DNA from: Clarkia xantiana subsp. parviflora
Lineage: Eukaryota; Streptophyta; Magnoliopsida; Myrtales; Onagraceae
Direction of reading: 5' to 3'
Length of the DNA stretch: 64,000 nucleotides
Assembly (NCBI GenBank): GCA_036873135.1
Contig: JAPTYO010000007.1
Span: 21,682,763 to 21,746,762 of the forward strand
Part shown: positions 10,721 to 21,995 of the stretch, one piece after another
How the letters are laid out: every line of letters starts with the position of its first letter
Numbering within the stretch: the first letter of the stretch is position 1
Translations under genes and position numbers: made by a program
Notes under the pieces: model-generated
What the model saw: the letters and a program-made list of their open reading frames with translations, nothing else
The model's database searches: none
What the model was told of the DNA's origin: nothing

Positions 10721-12444
10721 GTTAACAGATTTTTTGACCAACATTTTTTTACAACTTTTAAGTTTTGGTTTAATATTTTTTTCCTAATTTTGGTATTATA
10801 TGTTTAACAACTTTTGACTTTTGTTCCATCCGTTAGTTGACCATCAGTTTGACCGTTAAATAGTCACGTGACTTGCACATGCCTAACCCCAAATTTTTAT
10901 TTTGTTCAGCTTAGTCTTCAAATTTATTTTCCTAACTTTTTATTTTTGCAATTTAGCCCTTAAAAATTATCAACCGCACCCTAGGATTAAATTGACCTAG
11001 CCATGACATGACTCATGGCTAGGTCGTACCATGGTTAGGGTGCCCCAGGTCCGGCGAACCTAACCATGGTCCGACCTAGCCATGGGTCGGACCATGGCTA
11101 GGTCGGACCATGGTTAGGGTCGCCCATGTCCGAAGATCCTAGCCATGGTCCGACCTAGACATGGGTCGGACCATAACTAGGTCAATTTAGTCCTATGGTG
11201 TGGTTGATAATGTTTAAGGGCTAAATTGTAAAAATAAAAATTTAGGACAATAAATTTGAGAACTAAACTGAACAAAATAAAAATTTAGGGCTAGACATGT
11301 TCAATTCATGTGACTATTTAACGGTCAAACTGACGGTCAATTAACAGATGGACCAAAAGACAAAAGTTTTCAATCATATGTGTTAGGTTATAAAGTCTAG
11401 GTCAACGGGTCGTCAATCTAGAATTTATCTCCCACTAATGAAATGTCGGGTTCAGTGTTCCTAGGACTAGTCGTTCTGATCCATGCCCTTCTGCTCCCTT
11501 GGGGTAGTCGTTCTGATATATGTCCTTCTCATCTCTCCTTTTGACCTCCTTTCCTTCTCTCCTTCTGACCTCATTTCCTTCTCTCCTTCTGACCTCCTGA
11601 GGCTTGTACTTCTTACCCCTGGGGCTTGTCCTACTGCTCTATGCTCTTCTGCTTCCTTGGCTCTCTTCTCCTTGCCACCCTGCGAGAGGGGCAATACCAG
11701 GCACAGAGGGGGGGTGGTGCCTGATGAACCCTCTCCGATGCCTAAGTCAGTACGGTTTTAGAGAGATAAAGCTAGAGAGATGTCAGAGCAAAATTGTGCA
11801 ACTTGCCAAGATGATCAAATGAAATGTGGAGGTGGGGTATTTATAGGCAACGGTGTCATTAAGGTGGCTTAATGACATCGTTAACCTTTAAACACAGTTA
11901 ATTAACCTTTAAACGCATAATTAAGACCTTAGGATACGGAGAAGGTAGGTGGAATAAACCGAGTATGGGAGTCCAAAAATGGTGCCGGGGTCTTTGGGGG
12001 GAAGGGAAATCCGACCCCCAAGGGTAGTGGTTGTGTGAGGGCACCCAACCCCTCCTAGGGAGGATGGGGTTGGCCAACCCCATCCCTCCTAGGAGAGATC
12101 GGGTTGGCCGACCCGATCTCTCCTAGGAGAGATCGGGTTGGCTGACCCGATCTCCCCTAGGGGAGGTCGGGTGTGGCCACCCAACCTCACCTAGGTGAGT
12201 TTGCCTTGGCCGGACGAGCGCTTTGGCCTCGTCCGAGCCGTTGATGTTCTCGCGAAGTGTTCGGGTTGAAGTTTCGATTTACAACCGTTAATGGGATGAT
12301 AAAAATACAACGGTTCGGAAGTCAACGGGTTCAAATTGGGCGTATATCCATCAATATGGTACCAAAACTAGACGAAAAAAAATGCTGGACCAAATCTCAA
12401 AAGTTGTCAAACATGATGAACCAAAAGACATGTTAACCCAAAAA
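10721..12444. mobile_element. Foldback element split by a solo LTR
   Basis: The outer arms are inverted repeats: the left starts GGTTAACAGATTTTTTGACC and the right in reverse starts GGGTTAACATGTCTTTTGG. Inner arm blocks such as GACGGTCAA, ATTTAGGGCTA and CCATGGTCCGACCTAGCC are also mirrored about a centre near 11060-11110. The centre holds repeated ACCATGGCTAGGTCGG-type palindromes. The element is interrupted at 11376 by the solo LTR 11381-12353, so its own sequence is 10721-11375 plus 12359-12444. No clear TSD was found. Confidence 0.65.
11381..12353 (-). repeat. Solo LTR, same family as the 33507-44685 retrotransposon
   Basis: It begins TGTTAGGTT and ends CCATCA with perfect 5-bp TSDs ATATG at 11376-11380 and 12354-12358. 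It shares long blocks with the LTRs of the element at 33507-44685, including GAGGGGCAATACCAGGCACA, GATGCCTAAGTCAGTACGG and the end TTGGGCGTATATCCATCA. At 973 bp it is longer, with extra direct copies of a GATCGGGTTGGC/CCGATCTC hairpin unit around 12060-12170. A minus-strand TATA (CTATAAATAC) lies at 11838-11847, matching the orientation of the full element. There is no internal region, as expected after LTR-LTR recombination. Confidence 0.93.
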
Positions 12445-12449
12445 ATAAA

Positions 12450-13060
12450 ATGTTTTATTTGATACAGTTGGACTCAAGAGCCGTCGTTTTACTAAAAAAA
12501 ACCATTATTTCAATTACACTTTAAACTTTTGACTAAACTCGCCACATCAAATAGATCAGAAATTCATTATTTTGCATCTAAATTTATAGAGCTGCAATTA
12601 AATTAGAAAACGATAATTGAAAAGAAAAAAATATACATGTGTCACTTAGATATTGTCATCAGTCAAATTAATATATACTATTATAATGGCTAGTATATAA
12701 ATAATAGTTAATATAAATTTAAACCTACTTGCGGTGATTGGAGTGAATTCCCAAAATAGGTTTAAGTGGTCAATTTTATTTCCAAACTAAGTTTTTTGTA
12801 AAAACTAATTCTCAAACTAGGTTTTTCTATTTTTTGATAGTATTTGTTTTTTTACTTTTAATCCCAAAGTTTATGTTTTGTTACAATTGAACTCTAAACA
12901 TGAATATAATACTAAAAAATATGAATTTTTTTTACAAGTTAAAAAGATTAAATGTAAAAGTTATATAGTAAGAATAAATAAATTTATAATTCTGAAAATA
13001 ATTTTAAAATATAATATGCTAAAAATAAATTATAAAAATGTCATATAAAATGTAAATAAA
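12450..13060. other. AT-rich intergenic stretch, no gene seen
   Basis: No gene or defined repeat was recognised; strongly AT-rich with many short A and T runs. Confidence 0.5.
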
Positions 13061-13065
13061 CTAAA

Positions 13066-13658
13066 TGTTGGATTACGGGGACGTAATACTAGGAAACACT
13101 AAATCATGTACATGCTAGTAATCACAATCACGCATCGGGAGAATTCGCACATACCTTTTAGATGAATCCTTTGCCCAAGATCTTCGGAGGGAGTTCACGA
13201 TCCACCAATCGGAACCTCGTGCAAGTTCTTAGAAATAAGTCCCACGAAGCATGTCTCCACACCAAATCCTCTGATCAGTTCTTCAACAGGGACGGATCTT
13301 CGGACTGATTGCTTAGAAAGCAATTTGGCACATCATTGGTGTTTAAGGAGGTTCGGCCGAACTATAGTGTGAGGGGAGGGGGGATTTTTCTCTCAAGTCA
13401 CTCCAGGAAGGAGTAGTAAATTACTTCTGAAAAACCCCTAACACACCCCTTTATATAGGATGAGTAAAGTGGACTTTACCCCCTATATTAATTTCAGCTG
13501 GCCTATTGATTTGGGAGGCCCAGTATTTGGGCCTCCCATGTCAATTAGGAATTAGGACAAGCCAAATTACCTTAATATGACATTTACCCAATTATCTCAG
13601 GTAACACATACAATATAACGAGCTACCATTTACGGCGCCCGTACACCTTATGCTAACA
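13066..13658 (-). repeat. Solo LTR of a second retrotransposon family
   Basis: Perfect 5-bp TSDs CTAAA (13061-13065 and 13659-13663) flank a 593-bp segment with TG...CA ends (TGTTGGATTACGG on the left, ATGCTAACA on the right). Read on the minus strand it starts TGTTAGCATAAGGTG, and a CTATATAAAG TATA-like box is visible (plus strand near 13451-13460), so the minus strand is the likely sense strand. There is no internal coding region. It is unrelated to the LTR at 11381 and is probably a Copia-type or similar solo LTR, though the superfamily is inferred only from size and termini. Confidence 0.82.
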
Positions 13659-13663
13659 CTAAA

Positions 13664-14113
13664 TACTCGTGATTTTTTTAAGTATAAAAAATAACAGTAA
13701 AGCGTACATAAACTCTAAAGAAAACAAACATCTAAAATTTATAAAATCATATAAAATTAGTGACAAAATAATAGGTAGACTAATATAAATTTAAAAAATC
13801 AATAGAATAAATTTAAAAATGAACTTTAGTTAGTATATTTTTTTGATACTCTTAATGAATACATTTTATACGATAATATATTTGTTTCAAAACTTTTTTT
13901 TTATTTTATCTTTTAATTTAATTTTTTAATAATTAAAATTAAAAAAAATGTTTATCTAACGGTTAACAAAAGGATGCACCAAAAGTCTACAGAATGTAAA
14001 TGTATGACACTTAAAACCTAAAAAAACATATGACACCAAAAATCAACATTGATCAAATATACGGCACCAAAAGATCTTTTAACCCTAATTTATGAAGAAG
14101 TTTAGTTTGAGAA
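13664..14113. other. AT-rich stretch with one arm of a decayed MITE
   Basis: Mostly AT-rich. At 13960-14088 there is a sequence (GGATGCACCAAAAGTCTAC, then GACACCAAAAATCAACATTG and CTTTTAACCCTA) that closely matches the right arm of the MITE at 24555-24950. The other arm was not found, so it is a truncated copy. Confidence 0.5.
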
Positions 14114-14451
14114 TAAGATTTAGGGATTTTAACCAAATTGGTATCTGGGCTAACAGCTCAAGACGAATTGGTAACCTACTAAATTTTGTGACAAATTGGT
14201 ACCTGAGTTAACCTGGGTGTTGCACCGTTAGGAAAGTCGTCAAAAACTCACGGAATAGGTCACATGCGGAGCACGTGACCATGGTTGGTGCGGAAAAAAA
14301 GACCTGAAAAAACCAAAATACCCTTACTGCATATACTAACAGAAATACCCATATTCTCCTTATTCATTTCAATTGGGGCTTAGAAAGTGACAGAGCTGCG
14401 AAATTGAACACACTCAAAGTTGTGATTTCCCTTCCCCCCCAACTGTAATTG

Positions 14452-14588
14452 ATGTCTTCCATAGCTTCTAGTTCTTTGATGGCCACACCCACTAAAAGAA
14501 AATGCGGTTGTGGACTGATTGTCGTTGTAAAAACTTCGGGCACTTGTGAAAAATTTCAAAGGAGTTCTACTTTTACCCTATATGGAAT
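14452..14588 (+). pseudogene. GRF zinc-finger exon 1 (left arm copy)
   Basis: An open reading from ATG gives MSSIASSSLMATPTKRKCGC followed by GLIVVVKTSG and ends at a plausible GTAAGT donor (14589). The CxCG motif after a Ser-rich start is how plant GRF-type zinc-finger proteins begin. No second exon follows in this arm, so it is a partial copy. Confidence 0.6.
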
Positions 14589-15146
14589 GTAAGTTTTTGT
14601 GTGTTCAATTGTAGACAAATTTTTTGTTCGGTTTACCCCCAATTGTTGATTTCGAGTAACGGTGCTGATATGTTGTTTTTTATGTTACTATGCTTCTTTT
14701 CTCCTTGTTTTTTTATATGGCTATGCTGTATTTTTAGGTGCTATGCAAACTGTGAAATAGTTATGTATGCAATGTTTGATTATGATATGCTATGAAACGG
14801 TTTTCGACGTAATGTGTGAGTTGGGGTTTACCAGATTGCAACAGTTCTAGATAAAAACGTATACTCCTTTGAAACCTTTATATTAACTCAAGTACTAAAT
14901 TGCAACACTTAGAACTACCCATATATTTAAAGAGAACGTCGAAGTGTTGTCATACACCAAGATGAAACAGTCACAACAACAACAACAACAAAAAACAGAA
15001 CATCCTACCCAAACATACCTAGAAACCATACGCATAAATAAAAAACAACATAACTAGTATGACAACAACAAATTTATAAGTCTTCACTTTCTCTTCATAC
15101 ATCTGCAACTTGTGCTTATAAAGCATTTTTTTTTAATGAAAAAGCT

Positions 15147-15531
15147 TCACCGTTTCATATGAATCTTCTTATTTTCTTGAAAAATCTTCTCATTTTGTTG
15201 ATATTTCTCAAGTTTTTCATCTGCAGCAGCCATCATCTTCTTTACTCTCTTAGCATGAGGACACATACTGACATCGTACCATTCGAAATACGGACAACCC
15301 GCTTCTTTTGTAATCAGCTAACCTGATACCCGAAATCAGCAATTGGGGGTAAAAACAACAACAAATTGTCTGAACTTGAACGAACAAACACTTACATTCC
15401 ATATAGGGCATGTGTAGAACCTCCTTGCGAAATTCCCCCGTGCCCAACGTTTTTATCACGACAATCAGTCAACAACGACATTTTCTTTGAGTGGAGGTGG
15501 CCATCGAAGAACTAGAAGTCATTGAAAACAT
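15147..15531 (-). pseudogene. GRF zinc-finger protein, two exons, broken
   Basis: Exon 1 (15396-15531) mirrors the left-arm copy but has a premature TGA at 15469-15471, exactly where the left arm has a glycine codon after the CxC motif. The end of the gene (about 15147-15312) reads GCPYFEWYDVSMCPHAKRV and then a charged coiled-coil tail ending at TGA (15147-15149). The GCxxFEW motif and the coiled-coil tail are typical of the small plant GRF zinc-finger proteins, which are thought to bind nucleic acid. The gene is not functional as it stands. It was probably captured from a host locus. Confidence 0.65.
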
Positions 15532-15842
15532 CAATTTGAGTTGGGGTCTTCAATTTCGAAGCATTTCTAAACTTCCAAGCCCTAATTGTAATGAACAATG
15601 AGAATATGGTTTCTTTTATTAGTATTTGCAATAAGGGTATTTTGATCTTTTTCACATTTTTTTTTTATATGTCTTTGGTGTCAACAGTGGTCAAGTGCTC
15701 CGCACGTAACCGATTTTGTGAGTTTTAACTAGTAATTCTAACGATATAACAACCACTCAGCCATATTAACCAATTTGTTATAAAATTTAATAGAAATACG
15801 AGTTTTTAACCCGTATACTTTGGTTAAAATCTCTATGATTGA

Positions 15843-16087
15843 ACATATTTTGGGAATGTACTCCGGTGATTGGATTGGACGGACCTCAGGCCCAGCGGGT
15901 TCAAGTTTCAACATCAATCAAGCCCCAGTTATTCAGCTACAAAATTTAGATTTAAGAGCGGCGGTTCTTTTCTTAGTATCAACAAGACTACTGGCGTCGA
16001 AGCAGATCCTTCTGAGAGGGAGGGAAGGTAAGGGAAGTCTTGTTCCTGCTTAGCTGCTCTATCCAACTCTTCTTTCTTCTGTTAGCA
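15843..16087 (+). promoter_or_regulatory. Upstream region of the SPF27/MOS4 gene
   Basis: Short upstream region between the Mutator-like element and the ATG. The last 70 bases are pyrimidine-rich (CTCTTCTTTCTTC), as in a 5' leader. The transposon end at 15833 is only 254 bp from the start codon, so the element probably forms part of the promoter. Confidence 0.4.
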
Positions 16088-17358
16088 ATGGCGGCCGACA
16101 ATGGTGACATCCTTATGCTGGAAGCTCCGCCGGCACCGTCGGGCCCTTCTTGGTCTTCTTCTACCTATAACGCAGAAACAATTGACGCCCTGCCCTACAT
16201 CGACGAGGACTACGGCCACCAGATCGTGAAGCTGGAGGTCGATCGTTTGGTTGAGGAAGAGATGCGCCGCAGCTCCAAGAAGCCCTCTGACTACCTTAAG
16301 GACTTGCCCCCTATTCCAAAACTCACTTTTGAGGTCACTTTCTATATCTTTCTGTTTTTCAAATCCCTACTTTTTTTGGGTTCAGATTGAGAAATTGAAC
16401 AAGGTTGGAGAATTCAATTAGAAGTTTTCGGATTCCGCTTCTTGCTGTTAGGGTTTACTTGGATAAGCTTATTATTGTAAAATCTTCAAACGCTTAGCAT
16501 TCACTGTTGTGGGTTTCAAGCATTTTTCGCTGCTAGATTTGTTAGCTGTAGATTGGAGTACCTACAAAATGTGTAGCCTAATTGTGATTATGCTGATATA
16601 TACAGAACAACCCAATGCTCGCCAAAGAATACGATCGAGTGCGAGCTGGGCGACCTCCTGTGCCTTTTGACACATCGAGGTACAACTTGGAGATTCCTCC
16701 TCAACATAAACGGAATGATGAAAGCGCTTGGAAGCAGGCTCTTCAAAAGGTCCAACGCTTGGAACAGCATGAAATTATCAAGTGAGTATTGTTCTCTGAT
16801 AAGGCTTGCTTGAATACCAATCGTACAATGTCAATGACTCAATATGGTGCTCTACTGCTTTTGATGCAACTCAATTGGTTAAACCCCTAAAAGCCTTTCT
16901 TCCAGTTTAAAAAAAGATGTAATGAACACCTGCAATTGAGATTTTAGTGCCGAATCTGAAGTTTCTTGAATTTGTTTTTGTAGGCAGGAAATTGCTAATT
17001 TACTTCCAAACAATGATAAAAGTGTTATCAATGCAGTAAAGCCTTCTTCTAGTATAAAAAAGATGTAATGAACACCTGCAATTGAGATTTTAGTGCCGAA
17101 TCGGAAGTTTCTTGAATTTGTTTTGTAGACAGGAAATTGTTAATTTACTTCCAAACAATTATAAAAGTGTTATCAATGCAGTGTAGATTTTAGTTTGTAC
17201 AGAATGTTATCAAAGAGGCTCTTATAAGTTATAGTTCAAAGCTTGTATTTTTCTTTGGGCCTTTATATGCTTCCTTTCTAGGCTGTTATTCCGTTTGATA
17301 TCAGCTTCTCTTTAGTTGTGAGCGGGGCGTGTAAAGAAAGTGATGCAGTAGTATGATT

Positions 17359-17402
<44 letters not shown>

Positions 17403-18579
17403 AACGAGCGAAACAGAGGCGACAAACTGAGGCTTGTAAATTGTAATAGACCTGAACAGTGAACATGCAATTAAATGAAACTTTTGCCCTATCTTGAAAG
17501 AAAGGAAGAAGCCAATGAAGATAGTATTGGGCAAAATGATCCAATAAACTGTAATAGACCTGAACAGTGAACATGCAATGAAATGAAACTTTTGCCCTAT
17601 CTTGAAAGAAAGGAAGAAGCCAATGAAGATAGTATTGGGCAAAATGATCCAGTAAACTGTTTCCTTCAGCATTGCCATGTATGTTGCATGTATCAATATA
17701 TTGGCCTCTCCTCTCCTCTCCCTGATGATTTATTTTGCAGGTTGGAAAATCTTGAATTGATCTCTAAACATGGTGGTGAAGTATGGATCCAACATAACCG
17801 ACGTCTGGAAGGTTTGTTATCCAGGTATAAACTGTCATAATCTTTTCATAAAAAAAACGACATACTGATTTTGGCATTACAATTTGGGTTTTAAGCAACA
17901 AAAATATGTAGTTGAAACACCGAATATCAGCATTTTAATTATGTTATGGCGATTAGCAACATGACCTAGAGTTGGGACTGTTTTTATGTTCTTAACTTAA
18001 CCCTATTGATTTTCATATACATTGGTTTCTCTTTATATTTTCTTATCTCTTGTCATGTTGACTTCCCTGCAATCTATTTATATATACATGAGAAAAGTGC
18101 ACATTTTTTTGCCCCAAAGCTCAACTTCTCCGGCTTTCTCAGGCTGCAAAAGGTAGCCAAGGACCAAAACGAAAAGATCGAAACAGTGAACCGAGAAAGA
18201 AAATATCACCAGGTAAATTCACATCTTTACAATCCACAACTCTTTGTTTTTCCATGATCACATAACCTTTTGGAATGTTATTTTAAGTGCTTTTATCGGG
18301 TACATAGCAAAACACTGCATACGAGCTCAATGCTTTGTCCACTCAATGGAGAGACCTTTGCCTGAAAAACATAGAGATACAAGCTGCCCGTGATGATATA
18401 AACAGGCAATTAGAAGCTCTAAAGAATGAAGCTGATGCGAGGTATATCAACTTCTTTATTCTGCATACTTCTGTGTATTACATAATCAATCATTCGGGTT
18501 GCTCGGTTCTTACTGCTGTTTTCTCTTCAGAGGTTGGAACTTAGAAGCTTCTACGCAGAATGGCACTCCATCTTACTAG
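16088..18579 (+). CDS. MOS4: Pre-mRNA-splicing factor SPF27 homolog (BCAS2/MOS4)
   Basis: SPF27 is a core subunit of the Prp19/NineTeen complex that activates the spliceosome in the nucleus; the Arabidopsis homolog MOS4 also supports innate immunity together with CDC5 and PRL1. Exons: 16088-16333, 16606-16781, 17741-17824, 18143-18212, 18308-18441 and 18531-18579, all GT-AG, giving 252 aa, close to the family length. The N-terminus includes DALPYIDEDYG and DYLKDLPPIP, then a conserved middle RYNLEIPPQHKRNDESAWKQ, then a C-terminal coiled coil (LENLELISKHGGEVWIQHN and LNALSTQWRDLCLKNIEIQ). No frame break is seen. Intron 2 (959 bp) is unusual in holding two tandem duplications and a GAAA microsatellite. 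Confidence 0.96.
16911..17182. repeat. Tandem duplication inside MOS4 intron 2
   Basis: About 127 bp at 16911-17037 (AAAAAGATGTAATGAACACC through TTATCAATGCAGT) is repeated nearly unchanged at 17056-17182. The copies differ by a few single bases. This looks like a recent local duplication of intronic DNA. Confidence 0.85.
17361..17404. repeat. (GAAA)11 microsatellite
   Basis: Eleven perfect GAAA units within MOS4 intron 2. Open frames seen on either strand through this tract are meaningless repeats of S, F and L. Confidence 0.95.
17443..17659. repeat. 108-bp tandem duplication inside MOS4 intron 2
   Basis: Two copies with a period of 108 bp (17443-17550 and 17551-17659) start GTAATAGACCTGAACAGTGA and differ at only a few positions. 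They are near-identical, which points to a recent event. The second copy ends shortly before the pyrimidine tract of exon 3. Confidence 0.85.
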
Positions 18580-19355
18580 CACGAGGTACTAATTCGGGGC
18601 TATGGAGAGGAAAGTGAGAATCTACATGTAAGATACTCGAATCGTTTTTCCCTGCATTTGTCACTTTGGTTGATCCATGAGGCTACTTTGTTTGGATCCT
18701 TGAAATGAGACCGAGGGGTTTTGGGAACTTGAGATGGTTATTGGATTCACTTCTATCCAGTTATCAAATGCAACTATTATATATACTCACTCCTTCAGAA
18801 ATTTCCAATTACCTTCAAAAATTTAGCTCACTTATTTTTAGAGAAATGATTAGCAATCCGATATTGATATACCGATATACTCCGACTCAAGAGAGGCTAT
18901 ATAAAAATCCTGAAAGATGCCGATATTTACACTGCCTGCCACTAAGAGATATGTCGGAACACATCGGAACTTTGTTTCGGAATTTATATCACCTCTTATT
19001 TTTATGAGAAATGATCCCCGTTCCGAGTTTCATGTTCCTAAAAGTGCCAACTGTGCTTGTAATTAATAAGCCATCAGATTTGCAAAATATTACAAGCAAT
19101 GCCACTCACTCACAAATCGGCACTTGGAGGAATAGCACTTCGGATCCCGTATCATCCCCCTCTATTTTTATAGGGAGTTGATAACAAAAAGAATCGAAAT
19201 GTTCCAGCATGTGAGTATCTAACATAAATGGCCTGAAAGTTACTCAAATTTATGTCATACCATACACTCTCTCGGAACTGGTCGGAATGTATAACATTTC
19301 TGGAAAAAAAAATTAATGGACCGTCACAACACTAATAAATAAATATATACTCTAA
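18580..19355. other. MOS4 3' region and unassigned sequence
   Basis: The first 150 bases are the likely 3' UTR. Beyond about 18800 the sequence contains several CGATATNGATATACCGATAT-like and TCGGAAC patches that look like old repeat DNA but could not be delimited. No gene is supported. Confidence 0.4.
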
Positions 19356-19357
19356 AT

Positions 19358-19440
19358 TAGGGGTGGTAACGGGTCATGGTACCCGCGGGCCCCGACCCAC
19401 CCCGCCACCTCGCACATGTATCATTTGTCTATATATGACA
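19358..19440. mobile_element. Truncated end of a GGGATGGCAACGGGTC-family hAT MITE
   Basis: The sequence AGGGGTGGTAACGGGTCATG followed by ACCCGCGGGCCCCGACCCACC matches the left end of the hAT family seen complete at 24967-25608 and 38830-39477. The right end is missing, so only a diverged fragment remains. Confidence 0.5.
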
Positions 19441-21780
19441 TGAATATATTATATAAAATTATATATATATAATATACTGTATTGTCAAAATAATAAGAAT
19501 TCTAATGAGTTTGGTGACTTGCATTTAAATCTGGATTTAAATTTGTAATTTATAATCAACATTTGAGCTAAATTTTAAATATGTAAATATATGGTTTAAG
19601 GTTTAGAATTGTTGCTAATAAATTATGTGCTTCTAGTAGGCGATCTATAGGTCGCCTCGCCTTATGGGAAGGGTACGTGGCAAGTGATACTGCCCCGTTG
19701 ACACCCCTTCTAATAAAATAGTCTGGTTAATATATGGGCCGTAACAACAGTAGATATGGAAGAACATGGGGATTTCTACAGCAATAAACTCTAAATGGGC
19801 CGTAATATATATATTTACAATCCAATGGAAAGTAGGGGTGCAGAAGAGCTTGAACGGGTTTTTTAACAATAAAATTCGATTATAAATTTGTGGGTTTTTT
19901 TATTTTCAGACTTGGGCGGATTTGAATTCAAACTAATTAATACATATATAGAAATATATATATGTATATTAGGCAAAATATGAAATTTATATTATTTTTA
20001 CTGACTTACTATATATAATAATCAGATAAAATATACACATCTTTTTTAAAAAAATGTATAAAATGATTTATACTATAATTTTATATTAATTATATACAAA
20101 ATATTCACATTATTGTTTTTACTATTTTAAAAATTCTCGAAAAAAGAACGAAGGTCGCGTTCGTTAGTCCCAAGTAAAAAAGGGGGAAGTGGAAGGCCCT
20201 GGGAGCCGTAGGATGGCACTGGTACAATATATCTTTTTACTTTATGGTATCTAAATCTAAAGCAAAATAACAATAATAATAATAATAATACAATAAAGTT
20301 ATAGAAATTTAATATTTTCATTTTTTGGACTCCATACATTTGAGAGTTTCAACAAGATAATTATTTGAAGTTTTGAACAACCAATACAAAAACGGAAAAT
20401 TGCACCCAACTAAATTACACAATTATGCATCATCCATGAATGTAATTAACGACAAAGCCACGGTGGAGATTCCATTCCGGCTGCCATCGCCTGCCTACAG
20501 CTTTTGGGAATCGGATAACTACACGGTCCACGGAGTTGAAAGCCTTCATCCACGACATACTCACATTCAGTCAAATGATCTTATTCCTCTCCATTTCTCG
20601 AATTTACTCAATTAACAAACTTAGTTCAATTTTTTTACAGCTGCTGATGACGATAGATCTAATCAGAAAATTCGTAGCTTGTAGGTTTCTACTCGGAAAA
20701 TTCGTAGCTGATAAGTGAGAAAGATTGATGTTTCATTTACGCGACGAATTTTCCGAACAGAACCCCATTCACCACCAGATTTGTAAAATAAAAAAAAAAA
20801 TCGATAATTAAGATTGAGAAAAATATATATAACTGAATATGAGAATATTGTTGATGAAGGGTAGCAAATTTATTTCGCATGCTGATTGTGAAGGACACCA
20901 TTATCATCAATAGTGGTCTACGCTTGAGAACTGATTCATTTCGTGACAAAAGTTGTAGGAAAGGATCAACTTATATATTCAAATTGGCATTAAATCATTA
21001 TTATTATTATTATTTTTAATATAATTTCTAAATTATAGTTTTAATTGTAAAAAATGCCACAAATAAATGTATTTACTATTCAATACTTTTAAGTTTTAGG
21101 ATTAACAGCATATAGATTAGTAAATACATAAAGAAATTAACGGCACTCCCCTACAATGTGAATACATGGTTTCAAAAAATTATTAACACTTTCCAGATGT
21201 GCAGTCTGAGGAATGATAATAATCACCATGGTAAAAAAAAATAAGTTCCCCTCAGAACCACGATTATCAACAGTGATATTCAGCGATACATTAGCATATT
21301 TATTAGTTTTCTCGCATCATCGGGGAAATTAAATCATTTTAAAAACATGAAACTAAACTAAATGATAGCTTTAATTGATCCTCCTAGTCTGGTAACCAGC
21401 GGATGAGAAAGTAGAGTTTCTAGATCTGGAAAGAAACTGGACTTAGGGTTCATACAGCAATGTTTTCAATTAGATCTGGTCCTGAAATAGATCCGAGAAG
21501 GAAATACCTTAATTACTTAAGATTTTAAAACAACACAGTAAATAAATCAAGATTTAGCATTCATGCAGATTTGTTATCAAGATCTGGGATGTATATACTA
21601 AAAAAACTAATTTTGAGATTAAAAACTGGAATTAGTTATTGGTAGGGAAAAACAGCAGAAGGGAAATTCAGAAACGCGCAAATCATAAACCCTAATATAT
21701 AACCAGGACTGTAAAAGTAATTAATCAAGAAAACAGAAAGATGAGAGATGAAGGAGGAAATTTGAAAACATGGTCAGGAA
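19441..21780. other. Intergenic region, no gene seen
   Basis: AT-rich sequence with no supported gene. It includes a (AAT)n tract at 20266-20290, a (TTA)n tract near 20997-21016, several AAAATTCGTAGCT repeats at 20667-20715 with a nearby inverse (GACGAATTTTCC, 20743), and a 75-bp block at 20160-20235 that recurs at 29535-29600. The last few hundred bases before 21780 may be the 3' part of the MIR159 primary transcript. Confidence 0.45.
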
Positions 21781-21782
21781 AG

Positions 21783-21968
21783 AGTGTAGAGCTCCCTTCA
21801 ATCCAAAAAAAGAATTTGAGTAGAGATGATGAAGCTCCTGAGATATGCAAGCCGCAAACTTATCCAGTTTCTTAAAGCAGGGATAAGGCTGGGGAATCCA
21901 TAGATCAGCAGCTTTATCTAATCTTCACTCACCCCTCTGTTGGACTTAAGAGAGCTCCAATCCATCGC
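21783..21968 (-). ncRNA. MIR159: MIR159 microRNA precursor
   Basis: On the minus strand the 3' arm carries a 21-nt sequence identical to miR159a (starts TTTGGATTGAAGG, plus-strand 21787-21807). The 5' arm carries the partner GGAGCTCTCTTAAGTCCAA. The loop-proximal part has the second conserved duplex typical of MIR159/MIR319 precursors: AAGCTGCTGATCTATGGATT on the 5' side and TTGCATATCTCAGGAGCTTC on the 3' side. miR159 guides AGO1 to cleave GAMYB-type MYB mRNAs, with roles in anther development, seed germination and vegetative growth. The whole precursor looks intact and without internal repeats. No protein is encoded. Confidence 0.96.
21787..21807 (-). ncRNA. miR159: Mature miR159
   Basis: Exact 21-nt match to the conserved miR159a as I recall it, with a 5' U as expected for AGO1 loading, on the 3' arm of the hairpin. 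The ending GAGCTCTA separates it from miR319, which ends GAGCTCCCT. Confidence 0.95.
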
Positions 21969-21995
21969 CTACCCACAACTATTCACTCTCTTCAA

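Larger units (their letters stand above)
14123..15833. mobile_element. Long-TIR Mutator-like element carrying a captured gene fragment
   Basis: The ends read GGGATTTTAACCAAA and, in reverse, GAGATTTTAACCAAA. The arms are inverted copies of each other for about 500 bp, including the block with CATGCGGAGCACGTGACC on the left and its counterpart on the right. Flanks are TAAGATTTA (14114-14122) and TATGATTGA (15834-15842), a 9-bp duplication with two mismatches. Both arms include the first exon of a GRF zinc-finger gene and the right arm has its second exon, so a gene piece was captured and then partly inverted-duplicated. No transposase is visible. This has the layout of a Pack-MULE. Confidence 0.8.

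Noticed and set aside
17278..17696. Minus-strand frames of 98 and 131 codons in MOS4 intron 2.
   Set aside because: They read through the GAAA microsatellite and the tandem duplications, giving repeated F/L/S peptides.
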